From: Bacteroidetes bacterium 43-93
GTDB taxonomy: Bacteria; Bacteroidota; Bacteroidia; Chitinophagales; Chitinophagaceae
Reading direction: 5' to 3'
Length of the DNA: 64,000 bases
NCBI GenBank assembly: GCA_001897855.1
Contig: MKUO01000007.1
Location: forward strand, 1-64,000
Positions 36,901 to 45,588 of this stretch are shown here, one piece after another. The position numbers and the translations under genes were made by a program. Each line of letters begins with the position of its first letter. The first letter of the stretch is position 1. Under the pieces are notes generated by a model that had not been told where the DNA came from, did not search any database, and was given only the letters and a program-made list of their open reading frames with translations.

Positions 36901-37265
36901 TCAAATCAGCGACATCTGTGCTCGACTTCGTATTCCGCCTGCTGGCTTATGAATACCTGGATCGCAGCGACCTGGTGCATGTTCAGGATCCTGAAAAAAT
37001 GCAGCAACAGGCAGAAGATGAAACAGCCGCTCAACAGGAATTATCACAGGTACGCGTAACAGCCCCTGCCCCACAGGTACAGAAACAGAAGAATGTGAAT
37101 GTGGCTCCTAAACCGGTAGCTGCGATGCAAAACTCTGCAGATGTGAAGAAAATGATGGGTACCAGTGCTGACGCACCTGTATGCCGCAACTGCGGTAACA
37201 TAACCCTGCGCAACGGTACTTGCTATATGTGCCCTAACTGTGGTACTACCACAGGTTGCAGTTAA
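33948..37265 (+). CDS. nrdJ: Adenosylcobalamin-dependent (class II) ribonucleotide reductase
   Basis: 1105 residues. Reduces ribonucleotides to deoxyribonucleotides using a radical made from adenosylcobalamin, so it works with or without oxygen. The catalytic barrel contains NPCSE (388-392) and APTGTIG near 588. No intein interrupts it. After the barrel come a Lys/Glu-rich linker (about 845-860), a TSCPD-type domain with KRRGYTIKAKVGGQPLF and DGTLGEIFLD, and a C-terminal zinc-binding tail with CRNCG and CPNCG followed by the redox tail TTGCS. Upstream DnaA boxes suggest cell-cycle or replication-linked control. Terminated by a hairpin just downstream. Confidence 0.95.
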   Translation: MAAKQQKGAGLQFQRHYTSDSVSAFDMFEYDYRTSVIRNPNGEKVFEMTDVEVPKHWSQIATDILAQKYFRKAGVPQADGSLGRETSIKQVAHRLADCWRTWGFKYGYFASEQDAQVFYDELVYSILQQSCAPNSPQWFNTGLYNSYGIDGKAQGHYYVDPITGELERSKNAYERPQPHACFILSVDDDLVNEGGIMDLWVREARIFKYGSGVGTNFSHIRAEGEKLSGGGTSSGLMSFLKIGDRAAGAIKSGGTTRRAAKMVCLDLDHPEITEFIDWKVEEEKKVAALIAAGYASDYEGEAYRTVSGQNSNNSVRIPNEFFRRLANNEDWEMTARSTGKTMKTISSNALWDKIAYAAWRCADPGTQYDTTINEWHTCPEGGRINASNPCSEYMFLDNTACNLASLNLRRFFNEDTTTFDVAGFEYMVRLWTVVLEVSVLMAQFPSPEVAQLSYDYRTLGLGYANLGSMLMVSGIAYDSEEARAIAGAITAIMNGVAYKTSAEMAAALGAFPRYEENKKHMLRVMRNHRAAAYDAADAYEGLETKPIGINAKYCPDYMLKAATKAWDDAVQMGEKYGYRNAQATVIAPTGTIGLVMDCDTTGIEPDFALVKFKKLSGGGYFKIINQSIPTALKKLGYKPEEVDAIVKYAKGHATFAGAPYINHETLSEKGFIAEELKKLDAAVESAFEIGFVFNAYTLGEECLKRLGFTPEQYFAPDFNLLESLGFTDEQIDAANDYVCGTMMVEGAPYLKAEHLPVFDCANKCGKKGERYIHAHGHIRMMGATQPFISGAISKTINLPNEATIDEIKDCYMLSWQLGIKACALYRDGSKLSQPLSNKSDKKKKEETKEEAEEPSTIVDMGALTIDELLEEVNKRVQASPDTQLKRELSRIVERKQLPAKRRGYTIKAKVGGQPLFVRTGEYGDGTLGEIFLDMAKEGATMRSLMNSFAIAVSIGLQYGVPLDEFVDKFTFTRFEPAGIVDHPNIKSATSVLDFVFRLLAYEYLDRSDLVHVQDPEKMQQQAEDETAAQQELSQVRVTAPAPQVQKQKNVNVAPKPVAAMQNSADVKKMMGTSADAPVCRNCGNITLRNGTCYMCPNCGTTTGCS

Positions 37266-37292
37266 TGAATGTTAACCCATCTATATAGATCG

Positions 37293-37320
37293 AAAGGCCG
37301 CCGAAAGGTGGCCTTTTTGT
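37293..37320 (+). terminator. Terminator of nrdJ
   Basis: AAAGGCCGCC (37293-37302) pairs with GGTGGCCTTT (37307-37316) around a GAAA tetraloop, followed by five T. Confidence 0.88.
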
Positions 37321-37327
37321 TTGGCAA

Positions 37328-37335
37328 TATATTTG
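37328..37335 (+). promoter_or_regulatory. -7 promoter element (TATATTTG)
   Basis: Exact TAnnTTTG, 27 bases before the lipoprotein ATG at 37363 and directly after the nrdJ terminator. Confidence 0.5.
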
Positions 37336-37362
37336 ATGTATTAAATTCACAAAAACGTCCCT

Positions 37363-37800
37363 ATGAGACCAATTTGTTACCTGCTGCCCTTATTAATAAT
37401 GATTTGCACATCTTGTAAAAAGAGTTCAAACAATACCCAAACAAATTCCTACGGATGGGTAGATGATTATTGTGGTACCTATTATGTGCATGCAGTAGAA
37501 ACTTTTTATGATACCGCCAGTATTGTTACATCTACCCTGGATACGGACAGAATCGTTGTAGTGACAAATACGCACACTACAGGTTCTCCATCAAAAGGGA
37601 CTACGCTTCCCGTTATATTTGTAAACTATAACGGCACCAACGATTATCAAACTTATTTTTGCCTGGACCAACAAGGTAGTGTCATTACCGGTGCAGGTAT
37701 TATGGGTACGATCCAAAAAGGTCATATTGATATGGGGTTCCCAATATATCAATCAGGCATTCATAGGAAGACTGTTTTGATCAAAGGCGATAAAAGGTAG
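37363..37800 (+). CDS. Small lipoprotein, first of three related
   Basis: 145 residues. Lipoprotein signal ending TSCKK (lipid Cys at 18). The mature part begins with a Ser/Asn linker and a DYCGTYYVHAVETFYD strand, then several strands and a C-terminal segment GIMGTIQKGHIDMGFP...VLIKGDK. No known family recognised. Its layout (CKK lipobox, short linker, Y-x-G-x-Y strand, late Gly-x-Ile...Asp strand) is shared by the lipoproteins at 38390 and 38932. Confidence 0.72.
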   Translation: MRPICYLLPLLIMICTSCKKSSNNTQTNSYGWVDDYCGTYYVHAVETFYDTASIVTSTLDTDRIVVVTNTHTTGSPSKGTTLPVIFVNYNGTNDYQTYFCLDQQGSVITGAGIMGTIQKGHIDMGFPIYQSGIHRKTVLIKGDKR

Positions 37801-37837
37801 CGCAACCTTTCATAATTGTTCATCCTTATCTTTACGC

Positions 37838-38290
37838 ATGTCTGCCATCAAGGAACAACTACATACCCTTTGCGTACAATATGTTACCGCTAATATCAAA
37901 AACGCCGAAGCTGTTATTGCAGATGCAAGAGAAGCAACAGCTAATGAGACCAAAAGCAGTGCGGGGGATAAGTATGAGACTGCCCGTGAAATGATGCAGC
38001 AGGAGATAGATATGAATACTGCCAGGTTGAATGCAGCCAAGGCACAGGAGCAGGTGCTGAAACAAATAGATAGGGAGAGGAGATATGATGTGGTGGTGGC
38101 CGGTAGTGTAGTACAAACCGATAGCGGACATTTTTATATTGCTATCAGTGCAGGGCAGTTGATGGTTGATGGGGTAAAGTACTACGCAATATCTATGGAT
38201 TCACCATTGGGGGGTCAATTAAAGGGTAAGCATGTGGGTGATGCGTACGAGCTGAACGGGAAAAGATTTACTATAAAAAAGATCGAATAG
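37838..38290 (+). CDS. GreA/GreB-like protein
   Basis: 150 residues. Residues 15-75 form an amphipathic coiled-coil rich in Ala, Glu and Lys; the C-terminal 70 residues carry ISMDSPLGGQLKGKHVGDAY and RFTIKKIE, which align with the FKBP-like domain of GreA (family pattern: SPLA..L.GK..GD). The acidic residues at the coiled-coil tip needed for transcript cleavage are not obvious. Such Bacteroidota proteins are often mislabelled 3-oxoacyl-ACP synthase. It probably binds RNA polymerase's secondary channel; whether it cleaves or inhibits is open. TATCTTTA four bases upstream of the ATG resembles a -7 element. Confidence 0.7.
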   Translation: MSAIKEQLHTLCVQYVTANIKNAEAVIADAREATANETKSSAGDKYETAREMMQQEIDMNTARLNAAKAQEQVLKQIDRERRYDVVVAGSVVQTDSGHFYIAISAGQLMVDGVKYYAISMDSPLGGQLKGKHVGDAYELNGKRFTIKKIE

Positions 38291-38389
38291 ACACCGAACA
38301 GAGAGGACCACTTTTACCATGCTATGACATGGCAGAAAGAAATTGGCATATTATATGTTATACGTTTTTATGCGTCACACATCTTTTTT

Positions 38390-38893
38390 ATGAGAAAGCA
38401 AAACTCTTTATTACTGTTACTCTTTGGCATCAGCACCATTATCTCTTGTAAGAAAAAAGATGATCCGGAAATAGTTGATAAGCCCACAACTGTCGATCTC
38501 CGTAATAATTATGCGGGTGTTTATGATGTTGGTAAGCACTATATATCACAACAATATAATAGTAATGGTAAACTATTAAAAAGTACGGATACGTTCGTTG
38601 CTCAGAAAATAGTGGCGTGGTTTAGACTTGGGGACAGCATTAGCGCAGGCCACGGTTCTAATATCAAAACCTACCCCATGCTTTCTTTCTACGACTATCC
38701 TTTAGATACCAACAGCAAGCCTTTGTATCAATATGCCTTGCTGTCTACTGGCAGCCTTAATGCAGACTGGAATGCGCCGCTACAAGGGTATGGATATTTC
38801 AGCAATACAGATAGCCTGCATCTGATCAATACTATGCAGTCATCATCAAGTTATTATTACACAGATACGGTTATAGGGAAGCGAATTCCATAA
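38390..38893 (+). CDS. Small lipoprotein, second of three related
   Basis: 167 residues from the ATG at 38390; the longer frame from 38324 adds an implausible leader before a perfect lipoprotein signal. Lipobox IISCKKK with Cys near 20. After a linker comes NNYAGVYDVGKHYISQQ, a central beta-rich part and a C-terminal FSNTDSLHLI...DTVIGKRI. Not recognised by family. Resembles the neighbours at 37363 and 38932. Confidence 0.7.
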   Translation: MRKQNSLLLLLFGISTIISCKKKDDPEIVDKPTTVDLRNNYAGVYDVGKHYISQQYNSNGKLLKSTDTFVAQKIVAWFRLGDSISAGHGSNIKTYPMLSFYDYPLDTNSKPLYQYALLSTGSLNADWNAPLQGYGYFSNTDSLHLINTMQSSSSYYYTDTVIGKRIP

Positions 38894-38931
38894 TTAAAAT
38901 ATTTGTTTTAAACTCTTATGTTACCAACATT

Positions 38932-39417
38932 ATGAATAAACTAAGCTTTGCCTTGTCATTAGCAATAATAATTGTTTTAGCTGCAGCATGTAAGAAGAAT
39001 AACCAGGAGCCACAAAAAGTATATCTGCCAGATGTAAGAGATCAATATACAGGCATGTACAATGCTTATTATATACACCATTATTCAGCAAATTCAAGTG
39101 GCCATTCTGTTCATTCAGATACAGCATATCATACAAAACTATTGATCACGGCAGCAGCTGATGACTATGTTAACATCATAAGCAATCAATACGCCCCTGC
39201 ATTGTCTTTATATTTTGTTGGTAGTGATGATACCGTCTTTTACAGGAAATTAGGAGTAAATACAAATGGCCATTTATATTTAGGCAACCAGCCAAACTAT
39301 ACCACTACAGGCGGGTTTATAAATAGGGATAGCATTAATGTGCAAATGATTATTACCGGAGAGGGAGATTGGGATCTTAAAAATACAACTGATAGCATTT
39401 TAGCTCGTAAAATATAA
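38932..39417 (+). CDS. Small lipoprotein, third of three related
   Basis: 161 residues. Lipobox LAAACKK. Mature part starts after a Gln/Glu linker with DQYTGMYNAYYIHHYS and ends INRDSINVQMI...DSILARKI, matching the second lipoprotein in layout and in the final DS(L/I)...(I/L).(G/A)(K/R)(R/K)I. Function unknown. AT-rich. A hairpin follows the stop. Confidence 0.7.
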   Translation: MNKLSFALSLAIIIVLAAACKKNNQEPQKVYLPDVRDQYTGMYNAYYIHHYSANSSGHSVHSDTAYHTKLLITAAADDYVNIISNQYAPALSLYFVGSDDTVFYRKLGVNTNGHLYLGNQPNYTTTGGFINRDSINVQMIITGEGDWDLKNTTDSILARKI

Positions 39418-39418
39418 G

Positions 39419-39442
39419 CAGATTATCTTTACGGATAATCTG
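39419..39442 (+). terminator. Hairpin between the third lipoprotein and the DUF3298 gene
   Basis: CAGATTATC (39419-39427) pairs perfectly with GATAATCTG (39434-39442), loop TTTACG. The following T tract is weak (TACTTT), so it may be a terminator or a 5' structure of the next gene, whose ATG is only eight bases away. Confidence 0.45.
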
Positions 39443-39448
39443 TACTTT

Positions 39449-40603
39449 ATGAGAATAGCATTCGCACTCCTATTACTGCTATGTGTAACAGCTTCATGCA
39501 ACAACGCGCATAATGAGCAGAATACATCTACTGCGCCATCGACAACAGAAGTTTCTCCATCTAATGAAGCATACAAGCGCTTCTCCGGCACCATCGCCGG
39601 GCAGCCTGTAGTGCTAAACCTGCAGGTGAGCAAACATGCTTACTCGGTAATGTCTGGCAGCTATTATTATGTGAAGCAAGGCAAGCCTATAGGATTGTAT
39701 ATACTACCTGATTCTACTGTAATGAATGGATATCTCGTTGACGAAGACCCTGAGGTGAAAAACAGTGATACGCAGCCGCATTGGAAGTTCATGTATGATG
39801 GCAACACGATAACTGGTAAATGGACGAGCGCCGATGGCAAGAAGACTTATGATATCAATCTCAAAGAGGATTATCCGCAGGGAAGCTATCATTTGGGTAT
39901 ATGGTCGAGAGAGGATTCTATACCGTACCAGAAAGGTAAGGCGGCACCGGCAGCAACTGTTTCCTATCAATTGCTGGTACCGAAAGGTATACAAAACGAC
40001 GAAGCAGATTTCTTCAATAAATGCATCCTGCAGGAACTTGGCTGTGGTGGCCAGGCCACTTCTCTGCAGCAATGCGTACAGACACAGATAGACAGCTATG
40101 CCGTTGGTTACAGAAGAGATCTGGCAGATATGGATGATACATTGTTATCTGAAGCGTTCAATAATTATTACCAGGGTGTATCTATGGCTGTCCTGTATAA
40201 TGATAACGGCTGGCTGATAGTAGAATCCAACGTTAGCGATTACTCAGGCGGGGCACATGGTAATTATGGCGTAAGCTATTTGAATATGGATATGCAGAAC
40301 AAAAAACTCTGGAAGCTGGAGGACATTATGACCGTAGATTCTGTGAAACTGCAAACCATACTGGAGAAGCAAGCCCGTAAAGCTTTTGATATACCTGCAG
40401 GTGGCAAATTGAGTGACGGATTGCTGACAGACAGGGTAATGCCCAATGGCAACTTTTACATAACCAATACAGGCATCACATTCGTGTATAATCCTTATGA
40501 GATAGCAGCCTATGCATACGGCATTGCTTCCTTTTTTATTCCGTATGCAGAAATAAAAGAATTACTGAAGCCTGCATTTGTGCAGCGTATGCAATTGCAA
40601 TAA
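39449..40603 (+). CDS. DUF3298 (RsiV-like fold) lipoprotein
   Basis: 384 residues. Lipobox TASCNN with Cys17. After a Thr/Ser-rich linker, residues 45-150 form a beta-rich domain (KRFSGTIAGQPVVLNLQV); residues 170-375 look like the DUF4163/DUF3298 pair, with SMAVLYNDNGWLIVESN, SDYSGGAHGNYG and the late ITFVYNPYEIAAYAYGI followed by FFIPYAEIKELL. In RsiV this fold binds lysozyme; no such role is shown here. Its convergent neighbour is clpC. Confidence 0.8.
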   Translation: MRIAFALLLLLCVTASCNNAHNEQNTSTAPSTTEVSPSNEAYKRFSGTIAGQPVVLNLQVSKHAYSVMSGSYYYVKQGKPIGLYILPDSTVMNGYLVDEDPEVKNSDTQPHWKFMYDGNTITGKWTSADGKKTYDINLKEDYPQGSYHLGIWSREDSIPYQKGKAAPAATVSYQLLVPKGIQNDEADFFNKCILQELGCGGQATSLQQCVQTQIDSYAVGYRRDLADMDDTLLSEAFNNYYQGVSMAVLYNDNGWLIVESNVSDYSGGAHGNYGVSYLNMDMQNKKLWKLEDIMTVDSVKLQTILEKQARKAFDIPAGGKLSDGLLTDRVMPNGNFYITNTGITFVYNPYEIAAYAYGIASFFIPYAEIKELLKPAFVQRMQLQ

Positions 40604-40629
40604 AAAAGCGGGTAACTGATGTTACCCGC
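40602..40629 (-). terminator. Terminator of clpC
   Basis: GCGGGTAAC (40608-40616) and GTTACCCGC (40621-40629) pair around TGAT; on the minus strand the stem is followed by six T (40607-40602). Downstream of the clpC stop. Confidence 0.8.
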
Positions 40630-40652
40630 CCGGTTTATATTTCTGTCTAAAA

Positions 40653-43202
40653 TTACTCTTTAGGAGCTGCCGGCTCTTCTTTCTTAGCCGGGCTGTGATT
40701 GATCGTGAAGATGATCTTTTTCTCTTCTTCACTATAATCAGCCATAACCGTGTCGCCTTCTTTGATGCGATGGTTCAGCATCTCTTCTGCCAGCGGATCT
40801 TCCAGGTATTTCTGTATGGCCCTGTGCAGCGGACGTGCACCAAACTGTGCATCATATCCCTTCTCTGCAATGAACTTCTTGGCACCTGCTGTTAGTTCTA
40901 ACGAGAAGCCCAGCGTATTGAGGCGTTTCATCACATCTTTCATGATGATGTCGATGATCTGCGCGATGTGGTTTTCATCCAGTGAGTTGAAGATGATCAC
41001 ATCATCGATACGGTTCAGGAATTCAGGAGAGAAAGTGCGTTTCAGCGCTTTTTCAATAACACCCTTGCTCAGGTCTTCCGCATTTTCCACCTTAGTGGCT
41101 GTTGCAAAACCTACACCAGCACCGAAATCTTTCAACTGGCGTACACCAATATTAGATGTCATGATGATCAGTGTGTTTTTGAAATCTACCTTACGGCCAA
41201 GGCCATCGGTAAGCTGTCCGTCATCCAATACCTGCAGCAGTATGTTGAAGATATCGGGGTGTGCTTTTTCAATTTCATCCAGCAATACCACACTATATGG
41301 TTTGCGGCGTACTTTTTCTGTAAGCTGTCCACCTTCTTCATAGCCAACGTATCCCGGAGGCGCACCTATCAGGCGGCTGAGCGAGAATTTTTCCATGTAC
41401 TCACTCATATCTACACGTATCAGCGCATCATCACTATCAAACATGTAGCGCGCCAACGCACGTGCCAGTTCGGTTTTACCTACACCGGTCGGGCCAAGGA
41501 ATATGAAGGAACCAATTGGCTTGCGTGGGTCTTTAAGGCCTACGCGGTTGCGCTGTATGGCTTTCACCACCTTAGCGATCGCTTCATCCTGGCCTACTAC
41601 AGCACCTTTCAGGTCGTCGCCCATGCGGCGCAGTTTAGCACTTTCGGCTTCCACCATGCGCATAACAGGTATACCTGTCATCATGCTGATGACTTCGGCG
41701 ATATGCTCTTCGTGTATCGGGAAACGCCTGTGCTTAGCTTCTTCTTCCCATTCTGCCTTTGCTTTTTCCAGTTCTTCACCCAGGCGTTTTTCTTTATCGC
41801 GCAGTGCTGCTGCTTCTTCAAAACGCTGGCTTTTCACCACCTTATTCTTCTCTTGCTTAATGTCTTCTATCTTCTTCTCCAGCTCCAGTATGTTCTCAGG
41901 CACGTTGATGTTCTTTAAGTGAACACGTGCACCCACTTCGTCCATCACGTCTATTGCTTTATCCGGCAGCAGGCGGTCGGTCATATATCGGTCGCTGAGT
42001 TTTACGCAGGCTTCTATTGCATCCTGATCATAGGTTACATTGTGGAAGTCTTCGTATTTAGAACGGATATTGTTTAAGATAGTAATGGTTTCTTCTACAC
42101 TTGGTGGTTCTACCAGTACCTTCTGGAAGCGGCGGTCAAGCGCACCATCCTTCTCGATGTACATACGGTATTCATCCAGCGTAGAGGCGCCGATGCATTG
42201 GAGATCGCCACGGGCAAGGGCAGGTTTAAAGATGTTGGAAGCATCCAGAGAGCCGGAAGCACCACCTGCGCCTACAATGGTATGTATCTCATCGATGAAC
42301 AGGATGACATCGCGGTTCTTTTCCAGCTCGTTCATGATGGCTTTCATCCTTTCTTCGAACTGTCCACGATATTTGGTACCTGCTACCAGTGCAGCAAGGT
42401 CAAGGCTGATCACACGTTTGTCGAACAATACGCGGGATACTTTCCGCTGCACGATGCGTAATGCCAGGCCTTCTACGATGGCGGTTTTACCCACGCCCGG
42501 TTCACCGATCAGTATCGGGTTGTTCTTTTTGCGGCGGGATAGGATCTGTGATACACGTTCGATCTCTTCTTCGCGCCCAACAATGGGGTCTAAATTCCCC
42601 AATTCCGCAAGTTTGGTAATGTCGCGTCCAAAATTGTCCAGTACCGGAGTTTTGGATTTTGAATTACCTGCCTGGCGGCGTTGCTGAAACTGTTTCCTTT
42701 CGTCATCATCGTCAAATTCTTCGCCTCCCGGATCGTTGTAGTCAGCAGCACCGCGTGGGCTATCGCCCTGCAGAATGCTTAATTCATCTTTAAAACGTTC
42801 ATAATCAACCTGGTATTGATGTAATATTTGGGTTGCTACGTTTTCTTTGTTCTTCAAAATAGATAGCATCAGGTGCTCGGTTTCCACCGTCGGGCTTTTC
42901 AGCGCCTTGGCTTCCAATACCGTGATGCGAATTACTTTTTCAGCCTGTTTGGTAAGTGGCAGGCTGTTGATGTTGGAAAGGGGTTTGTTGCTTTTGTCTT
43001 TGATCGCGCCCTCCAGTTCCTTCCTAAGATCAAACAGGTCTACCTGCATGGTTTGCAGAACCCGTATAGCCATCCCTTCACCATCCCTGATAAGGCCCAG
43101 CAGCAGGTGCTCGGTGCCTATGAAATCATTACCCAGCCTTAAGGCTTCCTCGCGGCTGTAGGAAATGATCTCCTTTACTTTTGGTGAGAAATTAGAATCC
43201 AT
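40653..43202 (-). CDS. clpC: ATP-dependent Clp protease ATP-binding subunit ClpC
   Basis: 849 residues. AAA+ unfoldase that feeds proteins to ClpP. Clp_N repeat domain at 1-145 ([16 protein letters not shown]), first AAA+ module with Walker [10 protein letters not shown] near 235, a UVR-like/M-domain coiled coil at about 425-480 and a second AAA+ module with GPTGVGKTE near 568, then the ClpB D2-small domain. The Lys/Ala/Pro/Glu C-terminal tail is variable. AAAGGA seven bases before the ATG is a ribosome-binding site. Divergent from the STAS-rnz unit. Confidence 0.95.
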   Translation of the reverse strand: MDSNFSPKVKEIISYSREEALRLGNDFIGTEHLLLGLIRDGEGMAIRVLQTMQVDLFDLRKELEGAIKDKSNKPLSNINSLPLTKQAEKVIRITVLEAKALKSPTVETEHLMLSILKNKENVATQILHQYQVDYERFKDELSILQGDSPRGAADYNDPGGEEFDDDDERKQFQQRRQAGNSKSKTPVLDNFGRDITKLAELGNLDPIVGREEEIERVSQILSRRKKNNPILIGEPGVGKTAIVEGLALRIVQRKVSRVLFDKRVISLDLAALVAGTKYRGQFEERMKAIMNELEKNRDVILFIDEIHTIVGAGGASGSLDASNIFKPALARGDLQCIGASTLDEYRMYIEKDGALDRRFQKVLVEPPSVEETITILNNIRSKYEDFHNVTYDQDAIEACVKLSDRYMTDRLLPDKAIDVMDEVGARVHLKNINVPENILELEKKIEDIKQEKNKVVKSQRFEEAAALRDKEKRLGEELEKAKAEWEEEAKHRRFPIHEEHIAEVISMMTGIPVMRMVEAESAKLRRMGDDLKGAVVGQDEAIAKVVKAIQRNRVGLKDPRKPIGSFIFLGPTGVGKTELARALARYMFDSDDALIRVDMSEYMEKFSLSRLIGAPPGYVGYEEGGQLTEKVRRKPYSVVLLDEIEKAHPDIFNILLQVLDDGQLTDGLGRKVDFKNTLIIMTSNIGVRQLKDFGAGVGFATATKVENAEDLSKGVIEKALKRTFSPEFLNRIDDVIIFNSLDENHIAQIIDIIMKDVMKRLNTLGFSLELTAGAKKFIAEKGYDAQFGARPLHRAIQKYLEDPLAEEMLNHRIKEGDTVMADYSEEEKKIIFTINHSPAKKEEPAAPKE

Positions 43203-43400
43203 GAATCAGTTCCTTTGTTTTAATAAAATTAATGATTGTAGCGGTTGTAATAATATTGGGTTTTGCTATATCAGTATTGCGTTTTTACTTTGTTGTCCGC
43301 AGTGTTCTATCTAAATATACGAAAGAATTTGTACAGCGGATATGTTAATTTAGAGCACAATGCCGGTTTATTAAAACCACAAAAATTACGTCGTTATTCT

Positions 43401-43775
43401 ATGCAGTTCAAAATTGATACCAAACCGACATATTTTATTATCGCACCTGTGAGCACGCCGCTGGATGCTAATTTGACAGCAGCCCTAACAAAGAAATGCG
43501 CCGAACTTACCGAAACTGGCAGCGAGAATTTCATTATTGACTTAAATGAGTGTGCAGATGCCGACATTGCGTCATTTGACGAATTGGTAACATTACACCA
43601 GGATTGCTATAGCAATGACCAGTCTATTGTATTCACGCAATTAAATGACAATCTTTGGACAAAAGTGAAAGAAAGGGAACTGGACCTGCTGATAAACATT
43701 GCCCCCACCATGCAGGAAGCGATAGATATTGTGAGTATGGAAATACTGGAACGAGATTTATTTAAGGAAGAGTAA
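43401..43775 (+). CDS. STAS-domain protein (anti-sigma antagonist-like)
   Basis: 124 residues from ATG 43401; the frame upstream to 43263 lacks conservation and includes the promoter region shared with clpC. The fold is suggested by FIIAPVSTPLDANLT, NFIIDLNECADADIASFDEL and QSIVFTQLNDNLWTKVKE, i.e. a central strand ending in the usual regulatory loop, where SpoIIAA has a phosphorylatable Ser; here the site reads ADADIASF. It sits 21 bases ahead of ribonuclease Z, an association also seen in other Bacteroidota. Partner kinase unknown. Confidence 0.72.
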   Translation: MQFKIDTKPTYFIIAPVSTPLDANLTAALTKKCAELTETGSENFIIDLNECADADIASFDELVTLHQDCYSNDQSIVFTQLNDNLWTKVKERELDLLINIAPTMQEAIDIVSMEILERDLFKEE

Positions 43776-43796
43776 CGCCATTGGGGCCTCTGTTGA

Positions 43797-44699
43797 ATGA
43801 AAGTAACGATATTAGGTAATAACTCTGCATTGCCGGCCTTTGGCAGGCATCCTACCTCGCAGGCGCTGCAGGTTTGGGGCGAGATGCTTTTAATAGATTG
43901 TGGCGAAGGGACGCAAATACAGATGCAACGCTATGGGCTGCGTACACGTAACCTGCATCATATTTTCATCAGCCATATGCATGGCGACCACTATTTTGGT
44001 TTGCCCGGGCTTATAAATAGTATGAGCCTGCTGGGCCGCGTAGCACCGCTGCACTTGTATGCACCGGCAGCGTTGCAGCCCATTATTGAGCAAATACAAT
44101 CGACGGCAGAAACAGAGCTTTCTTATCCTTTCCACTTTCATGCGCTGCCCGATGGCGGCGGTATGCTTATAGATAATGAGAGTTTTTCCGTAGAATCCTT
44201 TCCCGTAGAGCATCGCATACCCTGCTACGGCTTCAAGGTGACCAGTAAAACGCGCGGCAGAAAACTATTGCCGGATAAATGCAGAGAGTACGAAATACCG
44301 CGTTACTACTACGATAAATTAAAGCAGGGATTTGATTATGAACGGATGGACGGCACCATTATAAAGAACGAGTGGGTAACAGATGTGGGGCCTCATCCCA
44401 AAACCTATGCTTTTTGTGCAGATACTATTTTTACTGATAGTTACCTGGCGTACACCAGGGATGCAGATATGATATACCATGAAAGCACCTACCTGGAGAA
44501 AGATGCCGATAAAGCTACCGCCAGGTATCACTGCACTGCAAAACAGGCAGCGGAGATAGCCAGGATGAGTAATGCCAAAAAGCTGTTGTTGGGGCATTAT
44601 TCCTCCAAGTATAAAGACCCGCTGGAATTTGCCGCAGAAGCCTCTGCTATATTTGAAAATGTGGAGGCCAGCATAGAAGGAAATACGTACCTTATATAG
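43797..44699 (+). CDS. rnz: Ribonuclease Z
   Basis: 300 residues. Metallo-beta-lactamase-fold endonuclease that matures tRNA 3' ends. This fits the tRNA gene here lacking an encoded CCA. Metal motif SHMHGDHYFGLPG (His60, His62, Asp64, His65), later His in VEHRIPCYGF and DTIFTDSYLAYTRDADMIYHE, and HCTAKQAAEIA with LLLGHYSSKYK for the remaining ligands. Lies between the STAS gene and a thioredoxin-like gene four bases downstream. Confidence 0.94.
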   Translation: MKVTILGNNSALPAFGRHPTSQALQVWGEMLLIDCGEGTQIQMQRYGLRTRNLHHIFISHMHGDHYFGLPGLINSMSLLGRVAPLHLYAPAALQPIIEQIQSTAETELSYPFHFHALPDGGGMLIDNESFSVESFPVEHRIPCYGFKVTSKTRGRKLLPDKCREYEIPRYYYDKLKQGFDYERMDGTIIKNEWVTDVGPHPKTYAFCADTIFTDSYLAYTRDADMIYHESTYLEKDADKATARYHCTAKQAAEIARMSNAKKLLLGHYSSKYKDPLEFAAEASAIFENVEASIEGNTYLI

Positions 44700-44703
44700 C
44701 ACA

Positions 44704-45540
44704 ATGAAAAATAAACCACCCCTACACCTTGTACTTGCCTCCATAATCTGCCTCGCAATTTTCATCGGTACGAGTCCAATGCAGTGTTATCATCGCTTTT
44801 TCCTTACAGGAATGGCATATTTTTCTGCAAGCGTTATTTACAGAATATTCTTTCCGAAGGTTAGATACAATGAATTATTCCGGTTTGTTTATGTGCCGGG
44901 CCTGGTGTTTGGCCTGCTACTATCTGTAATTGCAGATGATTGGTTTAAAATGATTCCTGTTGCAATTCCGTTAGCAGCAATTCTGGGTTTTATTGTCTAT
45001 TACTTAGGTACTAAAGTTTTCCCTCTTGCAATAGCAACTTTGTTATTAGCCGGTGTTGCATACATTGCTTATCCAAATTATACGGGGTATTTATCCGGTA
45101 CATGTATTCGGGAAAAAGACACAAGGATATTTTTACCATTGGCAAACTCTGCCAATGACACTGTAAACCTGGCTGCCAGTAAAGGGAAAGTTTCTGCCTT
45201 ATATTTCTGGTCGCGGTCGTGTATTGTATGTGAGAAAAAGCTGCCGGACTGGGATAAATTAGCAATGGAATTCAGTAACGACGGTAATGTAAATTTTAGC
45301 TCTGTATATATCCCTATAAAAGATAGTATACCTCAACGGTCGTTCAATAAATTGAAAAAGTACAGCTTTAATAAGCTTTACGCCATTGAGCCTGATAAAT
45401 GGCAAATACCTTTGTTCCCTAAAGTGCTGATCTATGATAAGAATGGAATATTGAGATATTCAGGCGAGTTACATACAGAACCTTATGTTCTTTTCAATAA
45501 TGCCAGGTATATTATAAGGGATCTGCAAAAAGAAAAATAA
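44704..45540 (+). CDS. Membrane-anchored thioredoxin-like protein
   Basis: 278 residues. The first 130 residues hold four or five hydrophobic segments; the C-terminal 120 residues are a thioredoxin-fold domain with VSALYFWSRSCIVCEKKLPD, whose CIVC (about 172-175) is the redox pair, and the later strand PLFPKVLIYDKNGILRYSGE with the cis-Pro expected in the fold. It is likely a periplasm-facing TlpA-like thiol-disulfide protein. Starts four bases after rnz, so cotranscribed. Confidence 0.75.
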   Translation: MKNKPPLHLVLASIICLAIFIGTSPMQCYHRFFLTGMAYFSASVIYRIFFPKVRYNELFRFVYVPGLVFGLLLSVIADDWFKMIPVAIPLAAILGFIVYYLGTKVFPLAIATLLLAGVAYIAYPNYTGYLSGTCIREKDTRIFLPLANSANDTVNLAASKGKVSALYFWSRSCIVCEKKLPDWDKLAMEFSNDGNVNFSSVYIPIKDSIPQRSFNKLKKYSFNKLYAIEPDKWQIPLFPKVLIYDKNGILRYSGELHTEPYVLFNNARYIIRDLQKEK

Positions 45541-45566
45541 AAAAAAGCACCCATTAAGGGTGCTTT
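45541..45566. terminator. Terminator between convergent genes
   Basis: AAAGCACCC (45544-45552) pairs with GGGTGCTTT (45558-45566), loop ATTAA. Preceded by eight A, it is strongest for the minus-strand barrel gene and may also stop the rnz transcript. Confidence 0.8.
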
Positions 45567-45588
45567 GGAAATATTAACGAATGAATGT

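Noticed and set aside
33948-37265. Intein in the 1105-residue ribonucleotide reductase
   Set aside because: The length is explained by the catalytic barrel plus the TSCPD-like and zinc-binding C-terminal regions; no splice-junction Cys/Ser or HNG-type motif was seen around NPCSE.
37363-40603. Phase-variable or contingency locus
   Set aside because: No simple-sequence tracts, inverted repeats or recombinase genes accompany the lipoproteins; ordinary duplication and divergence is enough.
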